A program made the translations under genes and the position numbers. The notes below the pieces were generated by a model. The model saw only the letters and a program-made list of their open reading frames with translations. It was not told the DNA's origin and did not search any database. 64,000 bases of DNA. It comes from Carpediemonas membranifera. Its lineage: Eukaryota > Fornicata. Location: NCBI GenBank assembly GCA_019828565.1, contig JAHDYR010000001.1, positions 372,001 through 436,000 of the forward strand, read 5' to 3'. Each line of letters starts with the position of its first letter. Position 1 is the first letter of the stretch. This document shows positions 29,301 to 38,747 of this stretch, piece after piece.

Positions 29301-29463
29301 CAACGTCAACGGCTCCCCCGTGGACCACGAACAGGAGACAGCGGTCACTGCGGTGTCGGTCGGGACTGTTCTCACCCTTGACAGTCGGAAGGCCTGGATA
29401 CAGCGGATGGCTGCCTTGTTCTCCCGTATGCTGGATACAGAGGACGACAGTGATGCTGAATAA
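26330..29463 (+). CDS. ABCA-family half transporter with possible ubiquitin-like C-terminal domain (one intron)
   Basis: Two frames joined over a 35-nt intron give 1032 residues. A Ser-rich N-terminus leads to a first TM helix near residue 105, a large extracytoplasmic domain, and a block of about five TM helices with the ABCA-like ERANYIKQSLTLLGLKDTVYW element. The nucleotide-binding domain has Walker A GHNGAGKST (about residue 625), Q-loop VVQQHD, signature YSGGMKRRL, Walker B ILFVDEVTSGMDP and H-loop VLTTHSMEEAD. ABCA proteins move lipids. After the NBD, about 95 residues read like a beta-grasp (VAPSDTLADVRQKLKS, then DDFIFNVNGSPVD). A second ABCA gene lies at 41612. Confidence 0.88.
27723..27757 (+). 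other. 35-nt intron in ABCA transporter gene
   Basis: It starts GTGAGTCCCC and ends TTGTTACATAG. Phase 1. Removal converts two adjacent ORFs into one. A nested AG at 27744-27745 would give a 23-nt intron in the same phase, so the acceptor is not fully certain. Confidence 0.75.
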
Positions 29464-29657
29464 AGCTGTTTTGAGTCGACGAGTCGCATCGGCTAGAGCA
29501 TGAGGCACACTGGGGATGCTTCAGGGTTGCCTAACAGTCGGCGGATCTGATCGGCGTGAGACAGCCGCTCTATCTTTCTCCCCTCTGGAGCAACATGCCA
29601 CATCTTCCTGACAGCCTCAGCAAGTGAAACGTTTACTTAACTTCTATGATAGCAGTG

Positions 29658-30158
29658 TTACTCCTCCTTCTTGGCCTCCTCCTGGACCTCTTCCTTGGGC
29701 GCGTCATCATCTTCATACTCGGCTGGTGTTTGGATGGCGGTGAACTTGCTGAGCACGGCGGCGATGGGCTCAAAGTCAAACTCTGGCAGAGATTTCTCTG
29801 CAGGGCACTCCTCAAGTGATGCAGGGAGAGCATTCTCGAAGGCAGGGACGAAAGTGGTCGGATCGAGGCCGGTGAGAAGCTGGACGAAGACGCCGTTCTT
29901 GACGAAGATGAAGGTCGGAGATGAGCGGGCCCAGAGAGGGCGGAAGAGCTCAGATGTCTCAGCAACCATGCGGAAGAACTTCACGGGACGTTCGCCGGCC
30001 TGTTGAGAGAGGCGGCGGGTAGTTTGCTCCATGGCCTTGGCAAAACCGCAGAATTCGGCCCCAATCTCAAGGCAAGCGAGGCCAGGTATGCGCAGTGACT
30101 TCAACAGCTCTTGGTCTGTTGAAATCATGGAGCAGATGGAAACAGCTTTCTTTGCCAT
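29658..30158 (-). CDS. Thioredoxin-fold protein, dynein-arm thioredoxin (NME8/TXNDC3-like) candidate
   Basis: The frame opens at a TTG; the first suitable ATG (30156-30158, MAKKAVSICSM) gives 166 residues. A single thioredoxin domain spans residues about 10-115: beta strand LACLEIGAEFCGF, helix, then SSPTFIFVKNGVFVQLLTG, which has the cis-Pro and KNG loop of thioredoxins. The layout and the acidic Lys/Glu tail (EEVQEEAKKEE) recall the thioredoxin subunits of axonemal outer dynein arms and TXNDC3/6. The active-site CGPC is reduced to CGFA, so disulfide exchange is unlikely. The ciliary role is inferred. Confidence 0.6.
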   Translation of the reverse strand: MAKKAVSICSMISTDQELLKSLRIPGLACLEIGAEFCGFAKAMEQTTRRLSQQAGERPVKFFRMVAETSELFRPLWARSSPTFIFVKNGVFVQLLTGLDPTTFVPAFENALPASLEECPAEKSLPEFDFEPIAAVLSKFTAIQTPAEYEDDDAPKEEVQEEAKKEE

Positions 30159-30330
30159 CTTTCGTTCGTCTGTGAAGCTTCGACTCAAAACAGTCAACCA
30201 CCGACAACAGAGGTGATCACCTGCCTGAACGCAGCCCTACAACAGGCCTCACGGGTGCTTCAGCGAGCGTAATCTTTTTTCACGAATTTTTCGAGAGAAC
30301 ATCATCTCCTTCTTCATCTGTGCAAAAGAC

Positions 30331-31158
30331 ATGTCCACAGGAAATACGCAAGCGTACTACAGCCCTGCGTCCGCACATATTCACACACGTGGTCCTGGAG
30401 CCAGTGGACGCCCGTACTCGCCGGGGCGTAGGCTTGGTTCCCCTGGAAGGCGCACACAATCACCAAACCGCACTGGTTCTGGCGCGCCAGCCCGTCAGCG
30501 TAGCCCAAAGCGTATTCTTGACGCGAAACGCGAGCTGCAGGACGTCGACGAAGACCTCCGTTTGCTTCAAAACCGTGTCCAAAAGCTCAAGCTCGAGGAG
30601 GAGAAGGCTCGCATGAAGACCGAGATGGCCAAGAGGAAGGCCGAGGAGATCCAAAAGGCAAAGGAGGAGCACATGAGGCAGCAACGCATCGCTCAAAAGA
30701 AGCGCGAGGCCGCCGAAGAACGCCAGCGGAAAGAGCGCGAGCGTAACTACCAGCTCGCCCTTGAGCGCCGCAAGGCCATCCAGCAGAGCAGAGAACGCGT
30801 GGCCCAAGAGAAACGCAACTCCTTCCGTGAGGGCCGTGCTGCCGCTGCCAAGGCCAGCGAGACTCTCGCAGAGACCCGCAGAAAGGAGCGCGAGCGTGCT
30901 TCCCAGCTCAAGCACATGGTCAAGAGCCAGCTCGAACAGGCTACTGAGAAGCGCATGCAGCTGACACAGCAGACGGAGATAATGGCTGCCAGCCTCACGG
31001 AGCAGACTCTGTCTGACCTCGAGCAGACGAGAGCTCGTAAGGAACAGGAGAGCAAACGGCTGGCGATGATCGAGCAGGAGATGCTCGACAGGCTTCAGGC
31101 TGTCCGCGACGAGCAGAGAAACGCCTACCAGGATCTCGAGGCCGCTCTGAACGAATAG
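30331..31158 (+). CDS. Coiled-coil protein with Ser/Pro/Arg-rich head, likely cytoskeletal
   Basis: This 275-residue protein has a disordered head of about 60 residues with repeated SPxR motifs (SPGRRLGSPGRRTQSPNR), a typical target of proline-directed kinases and of microtubule-binding regions. Almost continuous charged coiled coil follows from residue 62 to the end (MAKRKAEEIQKAKEEHMRQ). This layout is common in basal-body and axonemal coiled-coil proteins, but no specific family can be named. TGTAAA is at 31160-31165. Confidence 0.7.
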   Translation: MSTGNTQAYYSPASAHIHTRGPGASGRPYSPGRRLGSPGRRTQSPNRTGSGAPARQRSPKRILDAKRELQDVDEDLRLLQNRVQKLKLEEEKARMKTEMAKRKAEEIQKAKEEHMRQQRIAQKKREAAEERQRKERERNYQLALERRKAIQQSRERVAQEKRNSFREGRAAAAKASETLAETRRKERERASQLKHMVKSQLEQATEKRMQLTQQTEIMAASLTEQTLSDLEQTRARKEQESKRLAMIEQEMLDRLQAVRDEQRNAYQDLEAALNE

Positions 31159-31386
31159 GTGTAAATGTATCTGATATTACTCCCATCCGTGTGAAGCGGT
31201 GTTCTTCTGGGACAATGAGATGTGGTGTGGCTGGGTTGGCAAGGTGGCAGGTTTCCTGGGTAAGAATTGAAACGGTCTAGGTCCGCGGAACAGCGGGTTG
31301 CCGATTGGATAGACAGCCAGTAGCGTGGATATGACAGATACGGTTCGATATTTTGCGACTGCTTCGTTTTGGGGGCACTTGCAACT

Positions 31387-31923
31387 ATGAGTGCAGTGAA
31401 GGACGTGGCTGAGCGTCTCGAGCAGCTAGAGCTCTTTGAGTCGGACAATGATGCTGTACTGCTGTCCTCAAGATCAATTCGAGAAGAACGTGAAGGAGCG
31501 TTGCGACGTGGCATGCAAAAGGCTGCCAAGCACGCCAGCCTCAGTAGACAGAGCAGCTTTGAGCGGCTACAAACTAACTATGAGCTCTTTAAGGCATCAC
31601 AGGCATCACTAGCAACTTCCTCAAGCACAAGCTCCATCAATGGCCTCAGCGAGGACGAACTTGTCTCACTGAGAACAGATGTGAATGCCGACATCAGACG
31701 TCAGTGCAACGAGCATACAAAGCTCATTGAGGACGCAGACATCCCGCGCGCCGAGCGCGACAGATTGCTCCGGGCATCGAAGAAGAAGCTCGCATATCTT
31801 GCTGCGCTTCAGCGGCGAAGGCTCGAGACATCACTCGACGTTGAGCGGGTCGAACCAACGGAGACAGTGATACGGAAGGTCGACTATATTGGGCGACTTA
31901 GTCAAGCACTTGATACTCTTTAG
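31387..31923 (+). CDS. Helical protein, unknown
   Basis: The frame opens at a TTG at 31369; the ATG at 31387 (MSAVKDVAERLEQLELF) gives 178 residues. It is strongly helical, with Leu/Ala heptad-like spacing at both ends and a Ser/Thr-rich hinge in the middle (SLATSSSTSSINGLSEDELV). No family is recognised. It sits between a coiled-coil gene and kinesin-5; co-function is only a guess. Confidence 0.6.
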   Translation: MSAVKDVAERLEQLELFESDNDAVLLSSRSIREEREGALRRGMQKAAKHASLSRQSSFERLQTNYELFKASQASLATSSSTSSINGLSEDELVSLRTDVNADIRRQCNEHTKLIEDADIPRAERDRLLRASKKKLAYLAALQRRRLETSLDVERVEPTETVIRKVDYIGRLSQALDTL

Positions 31924-32021
31924 ATCTCGAGAATTGATGACAGAATCAGGACGCCCTCTATCAATAGCGGTCTGTAGATAAAAACCGTTGGCGTTCGCTT
32001 TACATTCACACTATAATATCA

Positions 32022-35000
32022 TCATGTATCCAGGCTGACCGGCGACTCACCAATAGTCGACAGCCGGGACGGTGTCGCGGGAACTTCAAGCCCAACCCGG
32101 CGACGGAGGTTGAGAGCAACACTAGGAGTGCCGAACTGCTCTCTAAACGAGTTGACAACGGCCACACGCTCGACAGGGGAGGGTATCGCTGCGCTGCCAG
32201 GCATGACCCTGCTCCGGTCGGGCTTGGGTGTCGCCCCCGTCTCGGGCAAGGAGGTGACGGTCTCACCCAAGACCTCCACGGTCTGTTTGAGAGCCTTGAT
32301 GTCATCTGTGACCGTCCCAAGAACCTCGTGGGTGATCTCGGCATGCTCAGCCATGGCAGTCTTCGTGGCATCGAGCACAGCTTCAGAGGCGGAGTCAAGG
32401 GTCGTGTTGGCGTTGAGAAGCTGACTTATAGCCGCAGATACGGCCTCAGCGCCGGCCTGCGCCTCTGTGTCGACCATTGTAGCAAGCTCAGACACCACGC
32501 CGTCGGCCCACTTGCCGTTCTGGATCAGGCGGTCAGTGAGCCCGGCAACAGCATTGGAGGCGTGGCTCGTGATGTCATGGACCTCCTCGACGACCAGGGG
32601 CACCGTTTCATCCACCTGACAGGCAACGTGCACTGTAAGGTCGTGGGATTCCTTGACCGACTGGGAAATCGTCTTAATGTGACTCTTGATCGAGTCGACG
32701 CTTTCTTCGACAGTAAGCATGGCGCCGGATGCCTTGCGGGTAACTGACGCGACGAATGCAGTAAGATCGTCCCGCGTGGCGGTCGAGGTATCTCTTTCCA
32801 TGTGCAGATGCGAGTCGATTGAGTCAAGTATCGCTGCGCTGTTGGCATCGACTGCCTCCTCCACCACTGTCAGCAGCCTCTTCTTGAAGTCGGCCAGTTG
32901 TGTCTGGAGTGCAGATCTGACACTCAGCCTGGCATTCTCTGTTTCGGTAACGCGTGTCTCGACCGTCGCGACGAGCTCCTCGCCCTCCTCCTCGATTGGC
33001 CCGAGGATCTCCTTGAGGGTTTCGACAAGACTCTTGCCAGCGCCCTCCACCTCGGCGCATGCGTCGGCCCCGTACTCGTTGAGGCGGCGGGCCTCGTCCT
33101 TGATACGGGTGGCGTTGTCACGAATTTCATGCGCCATTGCGGTCACAGATTCGATATGGGGCATCAGCGATTCATCGAAAGTAGGCTTCAGCGTGGCGAT
33201 ATCTTCGGCCTCAACAGAGATAGCCTGGTTGACCTCCGAATAGACGTTGTCACAGCTCTCCTTGAGAACCGCGGGGATTTGACTGCACGCGACATCAGCG
33301 TTCCTCTGAGCGGTCGCCACGTCCTTACCCAGCTGCCGTCTTGTCTCATTAAATCTACCAAAGATCGTATCGACCGAATCCACCCACTCTGCCACGATGC
33401 TGCCCTGCGTGCTGACCGAATCTTGCATCTTCCTCAGGCCCTCGCCGAGATCCTCCCTGCCTTGCTCAATGGCCACCAGGTTGATGGTCTCGTGATCGTG
33501 CGCCCTGTTGAGTTTGCTGAACATGCCCTCGAGGTCACCCTGCGTCTTCTTGAGGCTGGTGATGGCTGTGACGGCCGTCTGCTTGAGCTGGCCGTGCTTG
33601 GTCTCGAGCTCGTCGTTGACCACGATCTCGGCCCCGAGCTTGCTCGTAGTCGCCTTCAGCTCGGTCTCGGCTCTGCGCAGTTTAGCCAAAGTCGCGTCCT
33701 TCTCTTTCTGCGTCACCGCCAAGTCCTTGGACACCATCTCAAACTGTTCGTGCAGGCCGGCCAGAGTCGTCTCAAGCTCCTTGAGGTTGTTCTCCATGGC
33801 CTTCTCGTCCTCCTTCATTTTGTCGAAATGTGTCGGGTCAAGCCAGACACCGTCCTGGCGTCTCGCAGCGGCGAGCTCCCTTTGGAGGGCCTCGATCTCC
33901 CCCATGTACTCGCGCAGCATCTCCTTCTTCGTGCGGCGTTCGTTTGCCTCGGGGTTGTTCTGGACCTGCATAGCTGCCGCAGCGTATCTCAAAGTCGACT
34001 GAGTCTCGGCGATACAGTCAGATGCAGGGGATACGGTGGCAATGATCGTCGTCTTCGCCTTGCCTCCGAGGCTCTCCTGGAGAAGCCGTGTGAGCTTCGA
34101 GTCGCGGTAGGATATGTGCCTCTCGTGCTGTGAGAGCTCTCTGATCACCTTGCCGAGCGTAAGGAGAGACTGGTTGATGGCGCGGCCTTCCTTCTGTTGC
34201 TTGACGTTGCCGCGTTCAACGGCACCGGACAAAGCTGCACTCTCAGAACCAGCGAGATCGACGAGGTTAAGCTTACCGATCTTGAGGAGCTCCTCGCCAG
34301 CGGCACTAGACTCGCGCACGTGAACGGTAATCGAGAAGATGCAATGGGACCGCGAGGAGCGTGCGTTCATGTCGGTAGCGCTCGTTGTGCGGCGCTCGGT
34401 ACTCCTCTCGAGATGGTTGAGAACCTCGACGGCATCAGACACGACGAACTCCTCAAGGCCTTGCACAACAGTGGGGCATCCAGGTACGGCGCGGTTGGAG
34501 AAGATGCGGGGCTCGGCGTTGGGCTCGCCTTCCTTGACTTCGGCGAGGAGGTCGAGGAGATGCTCGTTGTATAGTTCGAGGTGTGATATTCTCACCGTAA
34601 AGTCGGCACCCGACTCGCTGAGCGAGTCAAAGATCTCAGACACGGCCCGGGGGATGATACCGGTGTCGGCTGGGAGGTCTGTGAAGCGCATGTTAGGGCT
34701 GATCTCGCCTGGGGCAACGCCTTCCATGGTGTAGGTCTTGCATGTGTAAGTGTGGGGCTGGGAACATACCAGTGCCTGTCTGGCCATAGGCGAAGATGGT
34801 GCAGTTGAAACCTTGGAGAACCTCCGCGATGACGGGTGAAACGACCTCCTTGTAGAGGGTAACCTGGTTGGTATCGGCGGCATATGCTTTGTTGTACACA
34901 AACTTCGGCTGGTGCTTCAGAGAGGGGATTGAGACGGTGCGGCGGCCTTCGACTTGCAGGATCTCCTTGGTGCCTAGCTGCTCCTTCTCACGGCCGTTCA

Positions 35001-35067
35001 TGGGCCGGATTCTGAGGGCAACGTTGATGTTCACGCTATTAGAGCTGTTCTTTCCCTGTTTGGACAT
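32022..35067 (-). CDS. Kinesin-5 (BimC/Eg5) motor protein (one intron)
   Basis: Joining two frames over a 28-nt intron gives 1005 residues. The N-terminal motor has NINVALRIRPM, the P-loop FAYGQTGTGKTYTMEG (split by the intron), switch I NARSSRSH, switch II LVDLAGSE, and HISYRDSKLTRLLQESLGG. The neck-linker region TKKEMLREYMGEIEALQREL with DGVWLDP is diagnostic of kinesin-5. A 500-residue coiled-coil stalk follows. The tail has TP sites (PATPSRLST) near the place of the BimC box. Kinesin-5 tetramers slide antiparallel microtubules in the mitotic spindle. A TTTACA lies at 31999-32004, past the stop. Confidence 0.92.
34742..34769 (-). other. 28-nt intron in kinesin P-loop with no AG acceptor
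   Basis: It starts GTATGTTCCC and reaches CTTACACAT on the gene strand. Frames and protein conservation demand a 28-nt removal so that GQTGTG joins KTYTM. The only GT-start solution ends in AT, not AG. See findings. Confidence 0.7.
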
Positions 35068-35405
35068 TGGAAACTGGACTATCTATCAATGTACGATTGC
35101 GTAGGTGCTAGAACGGCTTGTGATAGTGGCGTACGAGCGAGGAAGCGGGCTCGAAGTTCACTTGCAGAAAAATTTCTAAAATTTTTCTTGATTCAGTCGA
35201 TCTCGGATATCATCACCCAGGCTGCGGCAGTGTATTGCCTGGAATAGCCTGCCATCAAACTGCCCAGCAAAGTTTTTAATTTCCAAATCGCTGACGTAGA
35301 GCGAGCCACATTCGTGGGTTGACCAAGGCCGAGACGAGAGAAAGATTCTTTAGGAGACTTTATGGACCATACGCTGCGTAGTTTTAAAATCCGATGGCCA
35401 AAGCC
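35068..35405. other. Intergenic, no gene seen
   Basis: An AT-richer gap lies upstream of kinesin-5 and downstream of the RPA12-like gene, both on the minus strand. It includes a run of A/T near 35165-35195. No RNA gene or ORF can be supported. Confidence 0.4.
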
Positions 35406-35834
35406 TCAATTGTTGACACTCCAACGATAGCCGCACTTCAGGCAGGTATAGAAGACAGTCTGGCCCTCATCGACTGAACGCATCTGCATGGTGATGAAGC
35501 TACACTGGTTGTGGCCGCACTTGGGGCACTCCTCTTCGACGATGGCCTGGCTCTCCTGTTCGTGTTCCACAGCCGCAAAGAGATCTTCCTTCTTGATATG
35601 CGCCTTTGTGCGAATCTCCTCACCCGTAGTTCCCAAATCGTCGAAGTCCATGCGGTATTTGCAGGAGACACAGCTCGCACCGAAAGAAGTGATGTGCAAG
35701 AGCATATGGCAAACCGGGCAGAAGTGAACGGCAGTCTTTGATGCGTTAGCGGTAGTAGCACCAAACTGATACGAATCAAGTTCCTGGTTTGGCTCTTCTC
35801 TTGCGTTCACCATCGTCGTTCTGCCGTCCAACAT
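35406..35834 (-). CDS. RNA polymerase I subunit RPA12-like (TFIIS-type zinc ribbons)
   Basis: The ORF begins at a TTG; the ATG at 35832-35834 (MLDGRTTMVN) gives 142 residues, and MVNAREE seven residues later is an alternative. Two zinc ribbons are visible: CPVC to CVSC in the N-terminal half and CPKC to CLKC at the end. The C-terminal ribbon carries MRSVDEGQTVFYTC, almost identical to the RPA12 (ZNRD1/POLR1H) hairpin MRSADEGQTVFYTC that supports transcript cleavage. RPB9 and RPC11 fit less well (RPC11 has RSADEPMTTFYKC). The gene is head-to-head with RPC9, 138 nt apart. Confidence 0.8.
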   Translation of the reverse strand: MLDGRTTMVNAREEPNQELDSYQFGATTANASKTAVHFCPVCHMLLHITSFGASCVSCKYRMDFDDLGTTGEEIRTKAHIKKEDLFAAVEHEQESQAIVEEECPKCGHNQCSFITMQMRSVDEGQTVFYTCLKCGYRWSVNN

Positions 35835-35972
35835 TTTTTTACGCAAAAGTTATGCGGGCTAAGCAAGCGACATTGGAGCCATCTGTGTCACGCTATCGAC
35901 ATACTGGCTCGAACATACCCTCTGCTGAAGCTCATTTGTACGGAGTGCAGGTTAAGGTTCAGGGCTCGAGCA

Positions 35973-36530
35973 ATGGAGGTGTTCGTTCCTTCCCAGTGCC
36001 AATAACACAGTGTCAGCAAACATACTATCCCATTGACCAATATCGAGGTCTATAACGCTGTGATTAAGCGTGAGAAGGGAAGACGGAACATGAAAGCGAA
36101 TCAGCTTCCTCACAGTGTGATCAAGTTCGAAGGAGATGTCCGCGACTACCTCAAGGCACACGTTAAGCGTCTGCGGGAGGAAGTGGAAGTTACCAATCGC
36201 AATGGCGATTCCACCGGACGCTCTGAGGTCCGTCTCCGCGCCCTCATGGACATCTTTGAAGACCACAAGAGCCTCAACATTGCCTCCGAGGACCAGCTCG
36301 CACTGCTCAACAATGAGCTGACGAATGAAATGGAGCTTGCCCTCTTTTCTCCGAGCATTTTCGAGAAGGAAGGTGCCGAGGTCCTCTCGCAGCGCCTCCT
36401 GGCGTGCTGGGGCGTTGAGCCCGCGGAAGAGCCTGAGTATGACGAGGATATGCCCATGGAGCCTTCCCAGCCCCTGGCCGAGGAGAGCCGGCCCCAGGAC
36501 AGCGATAGTGAGAGCGACAGCGACTACTGA
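35973..36530 (+). CDS. RNA polymerase III subunit RPC9 (CRCP/Rpb4-like), one 30-nt intron
   Basis: The main frame lacks an ATG. An 8-nt exon (ATG GAG GT) spliced over 35981-36010 restores MEVV...LTNIEVYNAV, matching the RPC9 start (MEV...LLSNYEVF in human CRCP). Full length is 175 residues. The HRDC-like region EDQLALLNNELTNEMELALF aligns with KLQLLNHRPVTAVEIQLM of CRCP. An acidic tail (DSDSESDSDY) ends the protein. RPC9 pairs with RPC8 in the Pol III stalk that helps initiation. Divergence is high, so family assignment rests on both ends plus position. Confidence 0.75.
35981..36010 (+). other. 30-nt intron in RPC9
   Basis: It starts GTTCGTTCC and ends CCAATAACACAG. Phase 2. It has the same unusual GTTCGT donor as the MAPK intron and a compact ATAACACAG acceptor. 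It supplies the missing start codon. Confidence 0.8.
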
Positions 36531-36683
36531 GGGCTGGGGCGAGGATACAAGCTCAGGGGCATGACATACGCCGGTGTTGATAAATCGAGGGTATTTGGCA
36601 AGGTGTTTACTGAAGCACTGGCGTGGCATTGCTGGGCTGACGAGCATACTACGATTTCCAATGGAGCTACCCCACGAACCACC

Positions 36684-37274
36684 TCACCCGAACTCCGACT
36701 CCATAACCTCTCTGTTCTTGGCGTCCACAGATGCCTCAATCTCTTCCGCCAACTGCCGCATGAGCCTGTCAAGCTGGTGGTTGGAAAAGATGGCCACCAA
36801 CTCTTTCAGACTGAGACTACCGCCATCGGTGAGATACTGGCCGTACCATTGGGAGTGCTGCATCTCCGTATCATGGAATCTCTGCAGGTTCACCATGTCT
36901 TTCATGATCTGGTCGTGTCGGTGACGCTCGATGGCGGCATTCGTGATGGTAGTAATCTCCTCGGTAAGGATTGGACCGAGTCGTGGATCAATAGACGAGG
37001 ACTGGGCCTCAGTTATCGTCTCGGCGATTGTGAACTGCTGCCTGGGCGGTTCAAGCGAGGAAAGAATGCCATGTACCTTCTTTCTCACTGATTCAACGCG
37101 GTCTGAAAATGCCATAAGTTCCTGATTGTTGATTGCTTGCACCTTGGTCCGATTGAGAATCTGGTTTGCTGCATCTATCAGCAGTACGTCCAGCATTCGG
37201 TTCTGCAACTCTGCCTCCTGCTTTGAAATGACTGGAATTGAAGATTTCTTCCCAGCGCCCACATATCTATTCAT
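36684..37274 (-). CDS. Helical protein, unknown
   Basis: The frame opens at GTG (37316); the first ATG at 37272-37274 (MNRYVGAGKKSS) gives 196 residues. It is mostly helical and polar, with a Gln/Glu-rich middle (ITEAQSSSIDPRLGPILTEE) and a final helix ending EVMESEFG. No domain is recognised. It is head-to-head with a tiny multi-exon coiled-coil gene only 45 nt away, so the two share a promoter. Confidence 0.6.
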   Translation of the reverse strand: MNRYVGAGKKSSIPVISKQEAELQNRMLDVLLIDAANQILNRTKVQAINNQELMAFSDRVESVRKKVHGILSSLEPPRQQFTIAETITEAQSSSIDPRLGPILTEEITTITNAAIERHRHDQIMKDMVNLQRFHDTEMQHSQWYGQYLTDGGSLSLKELVAIFSNHQLDRLMRQLAEEIEASVDAKNREVMESEFG

Positions 37275-37319
37275 GCCAAAGCGTTGTCGCCTTAAAGTGC
37301 CTGGTTTAAACTGCACAAA

Positions 37320-37647
37320 ATGGTATGAGCGATATCTCTTGAACTATCACACAGGACACCTTGGAAGACCAGCTATCATCACTACAAGCTGAAGTGAACA
37401 AGCGTAGGACCGACATAATTAACGCACCTGGCGAAGCAAGGCAAATTCTCCAACATGTGGACGCTGCTGCTGGCCAGATCGGTTCCCTGATCAAACAGGT
37501 GGAGCGCGAGAACCTCGAACTGTTGAAACAGCACGACACTCTCACAAAGTATGGATTCCTGCATCTCTGTTACCCAGATTCCTCGACTCGTGTGTTTCCG
37601 ACCTGAACCGGGCGCTTGAGGTCGACCTCTCGAAGCATGACCTCTGA
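37320..37647 (+). CDS. Small coiled-coil protein of 88 residues encoded by three exons
   Basis: The main ORF starts with TTG. Exon 1 is the ATG alone (37320-37322). A 32-nt intron follows, then exon 2 (37355-37548), a 29-nt intron, and exon 3 (37578-37647). The product reads MDTLEDQLSSLQAEVNK through LLKQHDTLTKFLDSC and ends VDLSKHDL. It is one continuous amphipathic helix with heptad spacing, of the size seen in small subunits of complexes such as Mediator, BLOC or kinetochores; none can be assigned. Both introns have GTATG donors and acceptors CTATCACACAG and CTGTTACCCAG, which supports the model. Confidence 0.7.
37323..37354 (+). other. 32-nt intron directly after the start codon
   Basis: It starts GTATGAGCG and ends CTATCACACAG. 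It lies immediately 3' of the ATG in phase 0, leaving a coding first exon of only three bases. Confidence 0.75.
37549..37577 (+). other. 29-nt intron, second in the small coiled-coil gene
   Basis: It starts GTATGGATTCC and ends CTGTTACCCAG. Phase 2. Splicing continues the helix (LTK to FLDSCVSDLNRAL) and extends the protein to a stop at 37645-37647. Confidence 0.75.
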
Positions 37648-37840
37648 GCAGCTGTTGTTATACTTTATCACACGATTGAGCACATAAAGTTCAGCCTTTC
37701 TCAGATCAACGCCGTCCGAGCTTTTTATTCGCACACGCTAGCGTCCATCAGAACGATAATACAGGTTCACCATGTCTTCTGGGCCGTCTACACTGCGGAT
37801 TGCTTTACATTAGTACCCTCTGACTGATTCGACTGATTCG

Positions 37841-38547
37841 ATGAGCGGGCCGACCTGCCTGGGCGAGTCACAAGAGTGCGAGGAGGGCCAGCGGCGATCT
37901 CCCGACCAATATCTAGCGGCATTCCAGTTGCACACCTCTATTGACAAGCGCTCCGAGTCGGAGAGTCGTGGACCAAACTGCGAACCAGGACAACCCTCGC
38001 TCGAATCGCTCCCACAAGCGTTGCAAGGTCTGGCACAGCAAGCGGTCGATACGATTTGTGATATCACTCGAGTCGTCGAGTCGAAGTTTTGATTCAATCA
38101 TTGCAGATAACCACGTGTTTGAACGTGGCAGCACTTCATTCACCGCTGATGGTTCTAGCTGCAGTTGCTGACGCGATTAATTCTGTTAACGTTCAAACTA
38201 CTCAGTCGTACATCAAGCTGCTGAATTCGACGTTTAAGTTCGTCGTTAACCTGAGTGTGGTGTTGATAAGCCTACACAGGCTTGTCGTCTACGGAATGAG
38301 CTTTCTAGATAGGAACCGGCAATCTAACGATGCAAACAAGCGCCCTGCAGATGCCATTGAGATGCTTCCGGATCAGGGGTCGATCCAAAAGCAATCCCGA
38401 ATGCTCACCCAGGCAGTCGTCGTCCAGCTCGTCAAGCCCACGCCCCGCCGCATGCTGACCTACTCAGACAACATCGAGTCCTCGTCTCAAACCGACGAGA
38501 TTCGGACCCTTGACGGATGGACATCCGAGGAGGACAACCTCTTCTAA
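37841..38547 (+). CDS. Hypothetical protein with one likely TM segment (probable intron)
   Basis: An ATG frame (37841, MSGPTCLGESQECEEG) and a second frame lacking an ATG (to 38547) are both multiple-codon consistent if an intron at 38072-38106 is removed (or 38075-38106), giving about 223 residues. The first part is polar. The second has a hydrophobic stretch (FVVNLSVVLISLHRLVVYGM) and a polar tail. The acceptor ATCATTGCAG is weaker than others in the window. No family is recognised. Confidence 0.4.
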
Positions 38548-38747
38548 CCCGAAAGCTGCCTCACTGCCTCGGAACAACATCGGACATCTTACCCTAATAC
38601 CTTTCTACCCTGAATCAATGCTCTGTTTCGCCCCTCCTTTTGCCTCTTTCAGTTCAGTTCGTAAGCTTCTGACCACCATAAAACTCAGCGATCATGCCTT
38701 TTAATACAAACAATCAATGCACAGAACACGTAAATGCAACATCAAAC

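Noticed and set aside
32898-34133. A 411-codon plus-strand ORF opposite the kinesin stalk
   Set aside because: It is Leu/His/Gly-rich antisense of a coiled coil and has no independent support.
38089-38106. The TTG at 38089 as a start codon for the 152-codon ORF
   Set aside because: Other ATG-less frames here are resolved by upstream exons; an intron at 38072-38106 joining to the ATG at 37841 is more likely, though not proven.
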